DNA of 64,000 nt, from assembly GCF_000426185.1 (NCBI RefSeq), contig NZ_AUEW01000001.1, forward strand, positions 434,001 through 498,000, given 5' to 3'. Under the pieces are notes generated by a model. It was not told the origin of the DNA and did not search any database. It saw only the letters and a list, made by a program, of their open reading frames with translations. Made by a program: the position numbers and the translations under genes. Origin of the DNA: Cellulomonas sp. URHD0024 (GTDB taxonomy: Bacteria; Actinomycetota; Actinomycetes; Actinomycetales; Cellulomonadaceae). This document shows positions 25,399-34,111 of the stretch, piece by piece; within the stretch, counting starts at the first letter, position 1, and each line of letters begins with the position of its first letter.

Positions 25399-25424
25399 GG
25401 AACACTGGAGGGGCCTCCACCGTT
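25399..25424 (+). promoter_or_regulatory. SigR/SigH-type promoter upstream of rbpA
   Basis: GGAAC (25399-25403), 18 bases, then GTT (25422-25424). This fits the thiol-oxidative-stress sigma factor consensus GGAAT-N18-GTT except for the last base of the -35. It lies about 58 bases upstream of the rbpA start. In Streptomyces rbpA is a known SigR target, so oxidative induction is likely here. Confidence 0.6.
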
Positions 25425-25481
25425 GGAACCGGTGGAAGTACACGCTCTCGACGGCCGTACAACGGCACGGAGGATCTCAAG

Positions 25482-25826
25482 ATGGCAAACCGGTCCCTGC
25501 GCGGCATGCGCATCGGGTCCCACAGCATGGAGACGGAAGACGGCGTCGAGTTCGCGCCCCGCCTCCAGGCTCACTACGACTGCCCCAACGGGCACACGAT
25601 CATCCTGCCGTTCTCGGTCGAGGCCGATGTTCCGGTGGTGTGGGAGTGCCGTTGCGGCGAGGAAGCACTGCTCCGCGATGCCTCTCGTCCCGAGGTGAAG
25701 GCCGGCAAGCCGCCGCGCACGCACTGGGACATGCTGCTCGAGCGCCGCACGGTCGGCGAGCTCCAGGAGCTCCTGGACGAGCGCCTCGACCTGCTCCGCT
25801 CGGGGAAGCTGCGCCGCAGCGCCTGA
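25482..25826 (+). CDS. rbpA: RNA polymerase-binding protein RbpA
   Basis: A 114-residue actinobacterial transcription factor that binds core RNA polymerase and principal sigma, stabilising open complexes. The N-terminal tail (MANRSLRGMRIGSHSMETE) is followed by the RbpA core with paired Cys motifs (YDCPNGHTIILPF, WECRCGEEALL), then a linker and sigma-interaction helix (TVGELQELLDERLDLLRSG). GGAGG lies 12 bases upstream of the ATG. A SigR-type promoter precedes it. Its likely terminator lies inside the 3' end of the convergent ppm gene. Confidence 0.97.
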   Translation: MANRSLRGMRIGSHSMETEDGVEFAPRLQAHYDCPNGHTIILPFSVEADVPVVWECRCGEEALLRDASRPEVKAGKPPRTHWDMLLERRTVGELQELLDERLDLLRSGKLRRSA

Positions 25827-25846
25827 GGCTCGCGAGATTCGGGCTC

Positions 25847-26614
25847 TCAGCCCGCAGAACGCCTGAACGCTCCCGCCACACGGCGGGAGCGTTCTGCTAT
25901 CCCCCACCGGGTCACGCTGAACAGTGCCTCCACGACGATCGCCCGGCTCATCTTCGACGTCCCGAGCTCGCGCTCGACGAACGTGATGGGGACCTCGACG
26001 ACGCGTGCGCCCTGCCGGACCGCCCGCCACGCCATGTCGACCTGGAAGCAGTAGCCCTGGGAGGCGATGTCGTCCAGCGCGAGGTCGCGCAGCAGGGCCG
26101 TGCGGTAGGCGCGGAAGCCGCCCGTCGCGTCGCCGAGCGGGATGCCGAGGATGATCCGCGTGTACGTGTTGGCGCCGCGGGACAGGATGTGCCGGCTCAT
26201 CGGCCAGTTCAGGACCTTGCCCCCGGGCACCCACCGCGACCCCAGCACCAGGTCCGCGTCCCGGAGCGCGTCCAGGATCCTGGGCAGGTCCTCCGCTCGG
26301 TGCGAACCGTCGGCGTCCATCTCGACGACGACGTCGTAGGAGCGCTCGAGCGCCCAGTGGAACCCAGCGATGTAGGCGGTCCCGAGGCCGAGCTTGCCGG
26401 ACCGGTGCAGGACGTGCACCCGTCCGGGGCGTGTGCCGTCCTGCTCGGCGATCTTCTCGGCCAGCTCGCCGGTGCCGTCGGGCGAACCGTCGTCGACGAC
26501 GAGCACGTCCGCGTCCGGCACGTGAGTCGCCAGCCGGTCGAGCGCGATCGGGAGGTTCTCGCGTTCGTTGTAGGTGGGGACGATGACGAGCACCCGGCCG
26601 ACGGAGCTCGTCAT
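25847..26614 (-). CDS. ppm1: Polyprenol monophosphomannose synthase (GT2)
   Basis: A 255-residue GT2 glycosyltransferase of the dolichol/polyprenol-phosphate-mannose synthase type. The donor-site motifs are VIVPTYNERENLP, VVDDGSPDGTG and VVEMDADGSH (DxD-like), with GSRWVPGGKV and GGFRAYRT downstream. It makes polyprenyl-phospho-mannose for lipoglycans and protein mannosylation at the membrane. Its ATG overlaps the lnt stop (ATGA), so the two are coupled. In M. tuberculosis Lnt and Ppm1 are one fused protein; here they are separate. Confidence 0.92.
   Translation of the reverse strand: MTSSVGRVLVIVPTYNERENLPIALDRLATHVPDADVLVVDDGSPDGTGELAEKIAEQDGTRPGRVHVLHRSGKLGLGTAYIAGFHWALERSYDVVVEMDADGSHRAEDLPRILDALRDADLVLGSRWVPGGKVLNWPMSRHILSRGANTYTRIILGIPLGDATGGFRAYRTALLRDLALDDIASQGYCFQVDMAWRAVRQGARVVEVPITFVERELGTSKMSRAIVVEALFSVTRWGIAERSRRVAGAFRRSAG
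25866..25893. terminator. Terminator hairpin for rbpA, inside ppm coding sequence
   Basis: Perfect 12-base stem (AACGCTCCCGCC / GGCGGGAGCGTT) with an ACAC loop, 40 bases beyond the rbpA stop and 19 bases inside the ppm stop codon. It can terminate rbpA transcription on the plus strand while encoding the last residues of Ppm on the minus strand. Confidence 0.65.
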
Positions 26615-28179
26615 GCGGCGCTGCCGATCCGGTCCTCGCGACGGCGGCCGCGGGCTCCGGCGATCCCCGCCCCGACCATGACGAGCGCCAGGCCGTCGAT
26701 GACCCAGGCAGGCCACGACCCCAGTCGCGTCGCGAGCGTCAACGAGTCGCGCAGCGGAAGCGACGCCACCATCTGCGCCGCCGTGAACAGGTCGGTGTCC
26801 TGGGACACGACGCCGTTCGGCTCGATCACGGCGCTGACGCCGACGGTCGAGATCTGGACGGTCGCCCGACCGTGCTCGATCGCGCGCATCCGTGACATGG
26901 CGAGCTGCTGGGTGGACTCGTCCGACTCGCCGAAGGACGCGTTGTTCGTCTGCACGACCAGCACCTCTCCCCCGGCTCGGACCGCGTCGCGCACGATCGC
27001 GTCGTACGCGACCTCGAAGCAGATGACGTCGCCGATCCCGACCGTGCGGCCCAGACGTTCGGACTGCAGCGGGAGGTAGCCGGGCTTGTCGCCGGGCAGC
27101 ATATCGCGGGTCACCAGGTCGACTGCCGACGAGAAGGGCCGGACGAGCGACCGCAGGGGGATGTACTCGGCGAACGGCGCGGGATGCTGCTTCGAGTAGG
27201 AGGCGGTGACGCCCACGCCGGGCTCCCAGAGGACGGCCGTGTTGTACCGGCCGCCGCTGTCCGGGTACTGGACGGTGCCGACGAGCATCGGCGCGTCGAC
27301 CGCGGTGGCGGCGTCGTCGATCAGCTTGGCGGCCTTGCCGTCCACCTGGGGGTCGATGTCCGACCCGTTCTCCGGCCACAGGACGAGATCGAGCTCGCCG
27401 GGCGCCACCTGGTCGAGCAGGGCGTAGGTGCCGTCCACGTGGTTGTCGAGAACCGCTTCCCGTTGCCCGAACGCGTCGAGCCCGGTGCCGGGGACGTTCC
27501 CTTGGACTGCGCCGATCTTCAGGGTGCCCTGTTCGTCCTGCGTGTCGAGCGGGATGAGCAGCCCGACGGCGAAGAGCACCACGACCGTCGCGACGGCCGC
27601 ACCGAGGCGAACGAGCCGAAGCCGTCGCGCCGTGAGCCAGATCCGGGCGAAGAGCACGCCCACGGCGACCACGATGCCGCTGAGCAGCGGGGTGCCGCCG
27701 ATCGCGGCGAACCCGGCCAGCGGCGAGTCGGCCTGCGAGAACGCGAGCCGGCCCCACGGGAAGCCACCGAACGGCCACGTCGCCCGAAGCTCCTCGACGG
27801 CCACCCACAGGACCGAGAAGACCACCACCTGCAGACCGGCGCTGCGCCAGACGGCCTCGCCCCGGCGCGCCCACGCCCACGCCGCCCCGAAGAGGGCGAC
27901 ACAGGACGCCTCGAGGGTGGACAGCGCCAACCAGGGCACCTGCCCGACGGCGTCACCGGTCCAGCTGATCAGCGGGACGAAGAACGCGAGACCCCAGAGC
28001 AGGCCCACCAGGGCGTTCCACCGTGCACTGTCGCGCCGCAGCGCCAGGTAGAGCAGGGCGCTGCCGAGGAAGGCGGTGCCCCACCAGCCGGGCGCGGGGA
28101 AGGCAAGCCGGGTCAGGTAGCCGCCGGCGACCGCCAGGACGAGAGTCCACCAGCGGGCAGGTTCACGGGCGGGCACCAC
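26611..28179 (-). CDS. lnt: Apolipoprotein N-acyltransferase
   Basis: About 522 residues: an N-terminal membrane part with six or so helices (WWTLVLAVAGGYLTRLAFPA onward), then a nitrilase-fold domain with the catalytic triad Glu in LWPENGSDID, Lys in YSKQHPAPF and Cys in VICFEVAYD. It transfers the third acyl chain to lipoproteins, and in Actinobacteria is commonly adjacent to ppm. The start is uncertain: GTG 28179 or 28176 (no clear ribosome binding site) begins just before the first membrane helix. Open sequence upstream to 28311 is basic and probably untranslated. Confidence 0.85.
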   Translation of the reverse strand: MVPAREPARWWTLVLAVAGGYLTRLAFPAPGWWGTAFLGSALLYLALRRDSARWNALVGLLWGLAFFVPLISWTGDAVGQVPWLALSTLEASCVALFGAAWAWARRGEAVWRSAGLQVVVFSVLWVAVEELRATWPFGGFPWGRLAFSQADSPLAGFAAIGGTPLLSGIVVAVGVLFARIWLTARRLRLVRLGAAVATVVVLFAVGLLIPLDTQDEQGTLKIGAVQGNVPGTGLDAFGQREAVLDNHVDGTYALLDQVAPGELDLVLWPENGSDIDPQVDGKAAKLIDDAATAVDAPMLVGTVQYPDSGGRYNTAVLWEPGVGVTASYSKQHPAPFAEYIPLRSLVRPFSSAVDLVTRDMLPGDKPGYLPLQSERLGRTVGIGDVICFEVAYDAIVRDAVRAGGEVLVVQTNNASFGESDESTQQLAMSRMRAIEHGRATVQISTVGVSAVIEPNGVVSQDTDLFTAAQMVASLPLRDSLTLATRLGSWPAWVIDGLALVMVGAGIAGARGRRREDRIGSAA

Positions 28180-28620
28180 TGGAGAGTACGTCAGGTAAAC
28201 GCTCCGGATGGCTGCCGCCCGCGGCGGCGCGCTCCGGGCGCCGACCGACCGGCCCGCGTGTCCTTCGTACCGGTCGGCGTGCAAGCGCACGGACCGTTGT
28301 CTACTGAACACGCGGGCCCGGTCGGAGCCCTAGCTCCCACCTTTGCCCCCCATGGCCCGACGTCGTCGTGGGCATGTTGCTCCGGTGGATCTCCTGAAAC
28401 CTACCGAGTTCCCAGGGAGTGTCAAGGCCGGATCGGTGCAGGTGAGAGCCGTACCCGCAGGTCACCTGTGCCCCGCGCGTACGGTCTGTACGCATCGGTT
28501 CGGCGTGTCGGTCCGCGTGTCGCGAGATCCGGTGGATCGGGACGGCGCTGTCCCAGAACGGCGTCGAAACTTTTCACCCGGTCAGACGTCCAAGATGCTC
28601 GGCGTGTCTCGCGACGCGTC
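28180..28620. other. Intergenic region, no gene recognised (441 bases)
   Basis: Between the lnt start and the end of the amidohydrolase gene, both on the minus strand. It should contain the lnt-ppm promoter and the amidohydrolase terminator. Open stretches on both strands have shadow composition. No site assigned. Confidence 0.5.
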
Positions 28621-30258
28621 TCAGAACGTGTCGTGCAGGACCGACGAGCCGCGGACCGTGCGCAGGCATTCGGGCAGCGGCGCGTCCGGCGACATGTCCG
28701 GCAGGAGCGGGATCCCGGCACGCGCGTCCGTGCTCCACGACGAGAAGCGACCGTCGGCGGCCTGCACGGTGAGACGCTCCGCGCGCCAGACGGCGAAGTG
28801 AGCCGGCGATCCCACGCGGAGCTCACCAGCCCCCGTGTGGTCGAGGCCCGCGAGTCGCCAGCCGCCCCGGGTCGACGCCCGGAAGGCGGCACGCGCCGAG
28901 ATCCGCTGGTCGACGGCCCGGTGCTGGACGGCGGCCCGGACGGCCGACCACGGGGAGATCGCCGTGACGGGCGAGTCCGACCCGAAGGCTAGCGGTATCC
29001 CGGCCGCTGCCAGGTCCGCGAACGGGTTGAGCGCGGCGGCCCGGCCGGCGCCCAGGCGCGCGGCGTACATGCCGTCCGGGCCACCCCACGCGGCGTCGAA
29101 CCCGGGCTGGACGCTGAGCTGCACTCCGAGCAGGACGAACGCGGCGAGCGTCGGAGCGTCGACCATCTCCGCGTGCTCGAGCCGGTGACCACGCCGCGCG
29201 ATCGCCTCGACGCCCTCGACGTCGACGGCGGCGCGCAGCCCGATGAGCAGCTCGTCCATCGCCCGGTCGCCGATCACGTGGAACCCGCCCTGCACGCCGG
29301 CGCGGGTGACAGCCGTGAGGTGGTTGCACACCTGCTCGGCCGTCAGGTAGAGCGTGCCGGCATGGTCTGGGGCGTCGGCGTACGACGAGCGCAGCGACGC
29401 CGTGCGCGAGCCGAGGGAACCGTCGATGTTCAGGTCACCACCGATCCCGGTCAGGCCCGGGATCGCGGCGAGGATCTCGCGCGCATCGTCGACGGTCACG
29501 CACTGCTCGCCGCGGTACCCGACCACGTGCGGGAGCCCGCTCTCCTCGGCCGCCGTCATCTCGAGAAGCTCGACGAGTCCCTCGCGCGTGTCGATGAACG
29601 GGGCCGACTGCTCGTGCACCGAGACGACACCGCGCGCCGCGGCGTGCTGCAGAGCCTGCCGGTACAGCCGCGTCCGCCGGTCGGGCGCGACGGCACGGGC
29701 CGCGTCCCGGGCCGCGTGGTGCGCGTCGCGTTCGACGCGACCGTCGTAGCTCCAACCCGGCAGGACGTCCAGCCCGGCGCTCGCGGTCAGGGCGCTCGAG
29801 ACGACCGCCGAGTGGACGTCGACCCGCGCCAGGTACACCGGCGCACCGCCCGCCGCCGAGTCGAGCTCCTCGCGGGTGGGCGGGCGACCCTCGGGCCAGC
29901 GCTGCTCGTCCCAACCGAAGCCGAGCAACGGGCTGGCCTTCGCTCCGACCGGGCGCTGCTCTGCCGCGCGATGCACGGCGTCCAGGGCGTCCGCGAGCGA
30001 GTGCACTCCCCCGTCGGGCGACAGGTCGATGCTCTCCAGCGCGAGGGCGGTCTCCAGGACGTGGACGTGTGCGTCGACGAACGCCGGGGCGACCAACGCA
30101 CCCTCCAGGTCGATCACCTCGTCCGCCCGCGCGACGAGCCCGTCGGCCGTGTCGTCCGCACCGACCCAGGCCACCACACCGTCCTCGACGAGCATGGCCT
30201 CGGCGAACGGGTCGGCGGACGTGTGCACCGCACCGTGGCGGTAGAGGGTCGAGCTCAC
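28621..30258 (-). CDS. YtcJ-like metal-dependent amidohydrolase
   Basis: A 545-residue amidohydrolase. The metal site is visible as FVDAHVHVLETAL near residue 62, with later His in RGHRLEHAEM and Asp in FGSDSPVTAISPW. The GDLNIDGSLGSRTA block is characteristic of the YtcJ/LAF-type branch (metallo-dependent hydrolases, often annotated as N-substituted formamide deformylase-like). Substrate unknown. GTG start 30258. It may be co-transcribed with helY upstream, 18 bases apart. Confidence 0.85.
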   Translation of the reverse strand: MSSTLYRHGAVHTSADPFAEAMLVEDGVVAWVGADDTADGLVARADEVIDLEGALVAPAFVDAHVHVLETALALESIDLSPDGGVHSLADALDAVHRAAEQRPVGAKASPLLGFGWDEQRWPEGRPPTREELDSAAGGAPVYLARVDVHSAVVSSALTASAGLDVLPGWSYDGRVERDAHHAARDAARAVAPDRRTRLYRQALQHAAARGVVSVHEQSAPFIDTREGLVELLEMTAAEESGLPHVVGYRGEQCVTVDDAREILAAIPGLTGIGGDLNIDGSLGSRTASLRSSYADAPDHAGTLYLTAEQVCNHLTAVTRAGVQGGFHVIGDRAMDELLIGLRAAVDVEGVEAIARRGHRLEHAEMVDAPTLAAFVLLGVQLSVQPGFDAAWGGPDGMYAARLGAGRAAALNPFADLAAAGIPLAFGSDSPVTAISPWSAVRAAVQHRAVDQRISARAAFRASTRGGWRLAGLDHTGAGELRVGSPAHFAVWRAERLTVQAADGRFSSWSTDARAGIPLLPDMSPDAPLPECLRTVRGSSVLHDTF

Positions 30259-30275
30259 ACGGGCACACTAGAGCC

Positions 30276-33152
30276 CTAGACCGAGGAGTACGCGACCACT
30301 CCACGTCGCAGTGCGTCGACGGCCTTGTGCGCAGTCTCGCGGACGCGGTCGGTCGGAGCAGCCTGCGAGATCTGGTCGAGCACGTCGATCACCTGTTTGC
30401 ACCACCGCACGAAGTCGCCCGCGGACAGCTCGCTCCCCCTGAGCACGGCGTCGAGGCTGCGTCCGGCGGCCCAGCGGTGCACGGCCTCGACGAGTCCTGT
30501 GTCCAGCGGCTGGGTGGTCTCGACCTTGTGCGCGGTCTCCAGGTCGTCGAGCTCGGACCACGCCCGCACCGTCGCGTCGAGAGCGACACCCAGCCTGCTC
30601 GCCGGGCCGCCGGGGACGTGCGGCTCCCCCTGGTCGTCGCGACGTGAGCGGTAGACCAACGTCGAGACGGCGGCGGCCAGACCGGGGGCGTCGAGCTCGT
30701 CGAACACGCCGCGGCGCAGGCACTCGGCCAGCAGCAGGTCGTTCTCGGCATAGATCCGGCGCAGCCAGCGGCCCTCCGCGGTGACCTCGAGGGAGGCGCG
30801 GCTGTCCCCCGAACCGGACTGCGCAGCGTCCGACTGCGAGAGGTACCCGAGACGCAGCAGCACGTCGCAGATGCGGTCGAACACCGCCGCGATCGACCCG
30901 GTGCGTCCCGCGATGCGCGCGACGAGCGCGTCGTGCTCGCCGGCCAGGCGGGCCCAGCGCTCCGCCCAGCGCATGTGGTCCTCGCGGTCGGGACAACCGT
31001 GACAGGGGTGCGCGCGCATGCGGCGCCGCAGCTCGGCGATCTCGGCGTCGTCCGTGGCCGCCACGCGCCGGGTCGGCTTGACGCGGCCCTTCGGCGAGGT
31101 GTGCGCGTGCCCCTCGTCGCTGACCGCCGTGCGAAGCTGCGCGGCGAGGTCACGACGAGCCGCCGGGACGCGGGCGGTGAACCCCTTCGGCACCCGCAGG
31201 AAACCGACCGTCCGTGCCCCGGTGCCGACATCCGCGACCGTGAGCTTTCGGACCTGTCGGTCGACGGTCAGGACCGTCGGCTTGGGTCCGTCGAAGCCGG
31301 CCTCGCCGCCGGGGTCGATGACGACCACGTGTCCCGACCGACGACCGACGGGGATCTCGAGCACGTCGCCGACCCGGAGCCCGTCGAGGGTCCGGGCGAC
31401 CTCGGCGCGACGAGCCGAGGCCTCGGCGCGTGTCAGGTCTTTCTCGCGAGCGGTGATCTGGCGCCGCAGCGAGGCGTACTCGGCAAAGTCTCCCTGGTGG
31501 CACTCCATCGCCTTGGCATAGCCGTCCAGGGCCTCTGTGTGGCTCTGTGCCTGGCGCGCGAGCCCGACCACGCCCCGGTCGGCCTGGAACTGCGCGAACG
31601 ACGTCTCCAGGACCTCGCGGGCCCGGTCGCGGCCGACCTGCGCGACGAGGTTGACGGCCATGTTGTAGGTCGGCCGGAAGCTGGACCTCAGCGGGTAGAG
31701 CCGCTTGGACGCGAGGCCCGCGAGCTGCACCGGGTCGAGCCCGGGGTGCGCGACGACCACCGCGTGACCCTCGGTGTCGATCCCACGGCGGCCGGCACGC
31801 CCGGTCAGCTGGGTGTACTCCCCCGGCGTCACGTCGACGTGGCTGGACCCGTCCCACTTGACCAGCTTCTCCAGGACGACGGACCGCGCGGGCATGTTGA
31901 TGCCCAGCGCGAGCGTCTCGGTGGCGAACACGACCTTGACCAGCCCTTGCGAGAACAGGTCCTCGACCGTCTCCTTGAACAGCGGGAGCATCCCGGCGTG
32001 GTGTGCCGCGACCCCACGGCTCAGCGCCTCGGCGAACTCCCAGTACCCCAGCACGGGCAGGTCCTCGGGAGGGACCGCCGCGCACTTCTCCTCGACGACC
32101 ATCCGGATCCGCGACGCCTCGGCGGGAGTCGTCAGCCGCACTCCCGCGGCGAGGCACTGCTGCACGGCACCCTGGCACCCGGCGCGAGAGAAGATGAACA
32201 CGATCGCGGGCAGCAGCCCGTCCGCCTCCAGCGCGTCGACGACCGCGAACCTGGGCGTCGGCTTCCCACCGCCGGGCCGGTTCGGGCGGCCCTGCTGCTG
32301 GCGACCGCGGTGCGCCGGACCGCGTCGGGCCGGGATCTCCTCACGGTTGCTGCGTCGCAGCAGGTGGCTCAGGTCGGGGTTGATCGGCGGGTCGACGCCC
32401 GGGTCGGTCGGGTCGACGTGGCCCGCGTACAGGTCGAGAAGCTCACCCCGTACAAGAACGTGCTGACCGAGCGGGACCGGGCGATGCTCGCTGACCACCA
32501 CCGTCGTGTCGCCGCGGACGGTGGCCAGCCAGTCACCGAACTCCTCCGCGTTGGAGACCGTCGCCGACAACGAGACCAGCTGCACGTCGTCCGTGAGGTG
32601 GATGATCACCTCCTCCCAGACCGGTCCGCGGAACCGGTCCGCCAGGTAGTGCACCTCGTCCATGACCACGAACCCGAGACCCTGGAGGGTCGAGGACCCC
32701 GCGTAGAGCATGTTGCGGAGCACCTCGGTGGTCATCACGACGACGGGCGCGTCGCCGTTGATCGTCGTGTCCCCCGTGAGGAGGCCGACCTTCTCGGCGC
32801 CGTACCGGCGGACGAGGTCGCTGTACTTCTGGTTGGACAGCGCCTTGATGGGCGTCGTGTAGAAAGCCTTGCGCCCCGACTCGAGCGCCAGGTGCACGGC
32901 GAACTCGCCCACGACCGTCTTGCCCGCGCCCGTGGGAGCTGCGACGAGAACGCCGCTGCCACGCTCCAGCGCGAGGCACGCATCTACCTGGAACTCGTCG
33001 AGCGGAAAGCCCAGCAGCTCCCGGAACCGCGCGAGCTCGGTGCGCTCCACCTCGGCTCGGCGCCGGGCCGCTGCATACCGTTCGGCGGGCGAGAGCTCCA
33101 CTGACGGGTCAGGGGACGGGGTCGACTTGCGAGTGCGGGCCACCACACGCAC
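30276..33152 (-). CDS. helY: Ski2/Mtr4-like DEVH-box RNA helicase HelY
   Basis: A 958-residue SF2 helicase. Motif I is APTGAGKTVVGE (about residue 75), motif II is VMDEVHYLADRF, motif III is SLSATVSNAEEF, and motif VI is QLTGRAGRRGID. A helical/KOW-type middle and a C-terminal DSHCT domain (ending DVLDQISQAAPTDRVRETAH) complete the Ski2-like architecture. Actinobacterial HelY is presumed to work on RNA turnover; Rv2092c lies beside tatC as here. GTG start 33152. It is 41 bases downstream of the diacylglycerol-kinase gene. Confidence 0.93.
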   Translation of the reverse strand: MRVVARTRKSTPSPDPSVELSPAERYAAARRRAEVERTELARFRELLGFPLDEFQVDACLALERGSGVLVAAPTGAGKTVVGEFAVHLALESGRKAFYTTPIKALSNQKYSDLVRRYGAEKVGLLTGDTTINGDAPVVVMTTEVLRNMLYAGSSTLQGLGFVVMDEVHYLADRFRGPVWEEVIIHLTDDVQLVSLSATVSNAEEFGDWLATVRGDTTVVVSEHRPVPLGQHVLVRGELLDLYAGHVDPTDPGVDPPINPDLSHLLRRSNREEIPARRGPAHRGRQQQGRPNRPGGGKPTPRFAVVDALEADGLLPAIVFIFSRAGCQGAVQQCLAAGVRLTTPAEASRIRMVVEEKCAAVPPEDLPVLGYWEFAEALSRGVAAHHAGMLPLFKETVEDLFSQGLVKVVFATETLALGINMPARSVVLEKLVKWDGSSHVDVTPGEYTQLTGRAGRRGIDTEGHAVVVAHPGLDPVQLAGLASKRLYPLRSSFRPTYNMAVNLVAQVGRDRAREVLETSFAQFQADRGVVGLARQAQSHTEALDGYAKAMECHQGDFAEYASLRRQITAREKDLTRAEASARRAEVARTLDGLRVGDVLEIPVGRRSGHVVVIDPGGEAGFDGPKPTVLTVDRQVRKLTVADVGTGARTVGFLRVPKGFTARVPAARRDLAAQLRTAVSDEGHAHTSPKGRVKPTRRVAATDDAEIAELRRRMRAHPCHGCPDREDHMRWAERWARLAGEHDALVARIAGRTGSIAAVFDRICDVLLRLGYLSQSDAAQSGSGDSRASLEVTAEGRWLRRIYAENDLLLAECLRRGVFDELDAPGLAAAVSTLVYRSRRDDQGEPHVPGGPASRLGVALDATVRAWSELDDLETAHKVETTQPLDTGLVEAVHRWAAGRSLDAVLRGSELSAGDFVRWCKQVIDVLDQISQAAPTDRVRETAHKAVDALRRGVVAYSSV

Positions 33153-33193
33153 ACCCTAGGCACACGCGTGCCCGTCGCGCGTCCGCCGCGCGC

Positions 33194-34111
33194 TCAGCAC
33201 AGGACGGGCAGGGCTCCGGGCACCACCGTGACGCGCAGGGGCAGCGGGCCGACGCGCTCACCGTCGGCGAACGCTGCCGGCGGAAGGTGACCCAGCGAGG
33301 TCAGGGGCTCGATGAGGACCGACGTGCTGCGGAACACGTCCACCGACGGGTGGCCGACGTGCTTGCCGCCGTAGATGCCGGGGAAGATCTTGACCACGCC
33401 GCCCTTGCTGAACGGTCCGGCGACGACGACATCGAGCTGGCCGTCGTCGACCACGGCGTCCGGCGCGATCTTCAGCCCACCGCCGATCCACGGCGCGTTC
33501 GCGACGGCGACGAGCGTGCCCGTCGACTCCCAGACGCGGTCGTCCAGGGTCACCCGGTAGCCGTACGGGGCGAACGTCGGCAGCTCGGTCAGGAGGGCAC
33601 GCACGTAGCGAAGGGAACCCTTGGGCCAGGTCATCTCGTTCGCCCGCGCGTTGATCGCCGCGTCGAACCCGCACGAGAGCACCCCGAGGTACCACTCGTG
33701 GGCAGCTGTCCCGGGCGGCCCCACCCGAACGGCGTCCACCCGCCGCGGACCGACGAGAAGTCCGTGCTCGATCCGGGCGACCGACGTGTCCACCTCACCG
33801 GGCTTCGGCAGCTCGAGCGTGCGTGCGATGTCGTTGCCGGTGCCCGCCGCGACGATCCCCAGGGGCACACCGGTTCCTGCCACCACGTTGACGCCGAGGT
33901 GCACCATGCCGTCACCGCCGACGACCACCAGGGCATCGAGACCTTCGAGAGCCGCTGTCCGCGCCCGGTCGGTGGCCAGCGCGAGCGACGACGCCGAGAG
34001 GTCCACGACGTCGTGACCCCGCCCGCGCAGCAGCTCGTGCGTGCGACGACCCGCGGCGGTCCCGCGGCCCTTGCCCGCGGTCGGGTTGACCACGACACCG
34101 AGACGGGTCAC
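33194..34111 (-). CDS. Diacylglycerol/lipid kinase (DagK/YegS family)
   Basis: A 305-residue lipid kinase. The catalytic domain has NPTAGKGRG near residue 9, the GGDGMVHLG nucleotide loop and AAGTGNDIAR; the C-terminal half has the usual beta-rich SSCGFDAAINARAN-like region. It phosphorylates diacylglycerol or a related lipid at the membrane. GTG 34111 overlaps the tatC stop (GTGA), indicating translational coupling, as commonly seen in Actinobacteria. Confidence 0.88.
   Translation of the reverse strand: MTRLGVVVNPTAGKGRGTAAGRRTHELLRGRGHDVVDLSASSLALATDRARTAALEGLDALVVVGGDGMVHLGVNVVAGTGVPLGIVAAGTGNDIARTLELPKPGEVDTSVARIEHGLLVGPRRVDAVRVGPPGTAAHEWYLGVLSCGFDAAINARANEMTWPKGSLRYVRALLTELPTFAPYGYRVTLDDRVWESTGTLVAVANAPWIGGGLKIAPDAVVDDGQLDVVVAGPFSKGGVVKIFPGIYGGKHVGHPSVDVFRSTSVLIEPLTSLGHLPPAAFADGERVGPLPLRVTVVPGALPVLC

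Noticed and set aside
27184..28992. 600-codon open frame antisense to lnt and beyond
   Set aside because: Composition is that of a shadow, and it crosses the lnt gene with its intact catalytic triad.
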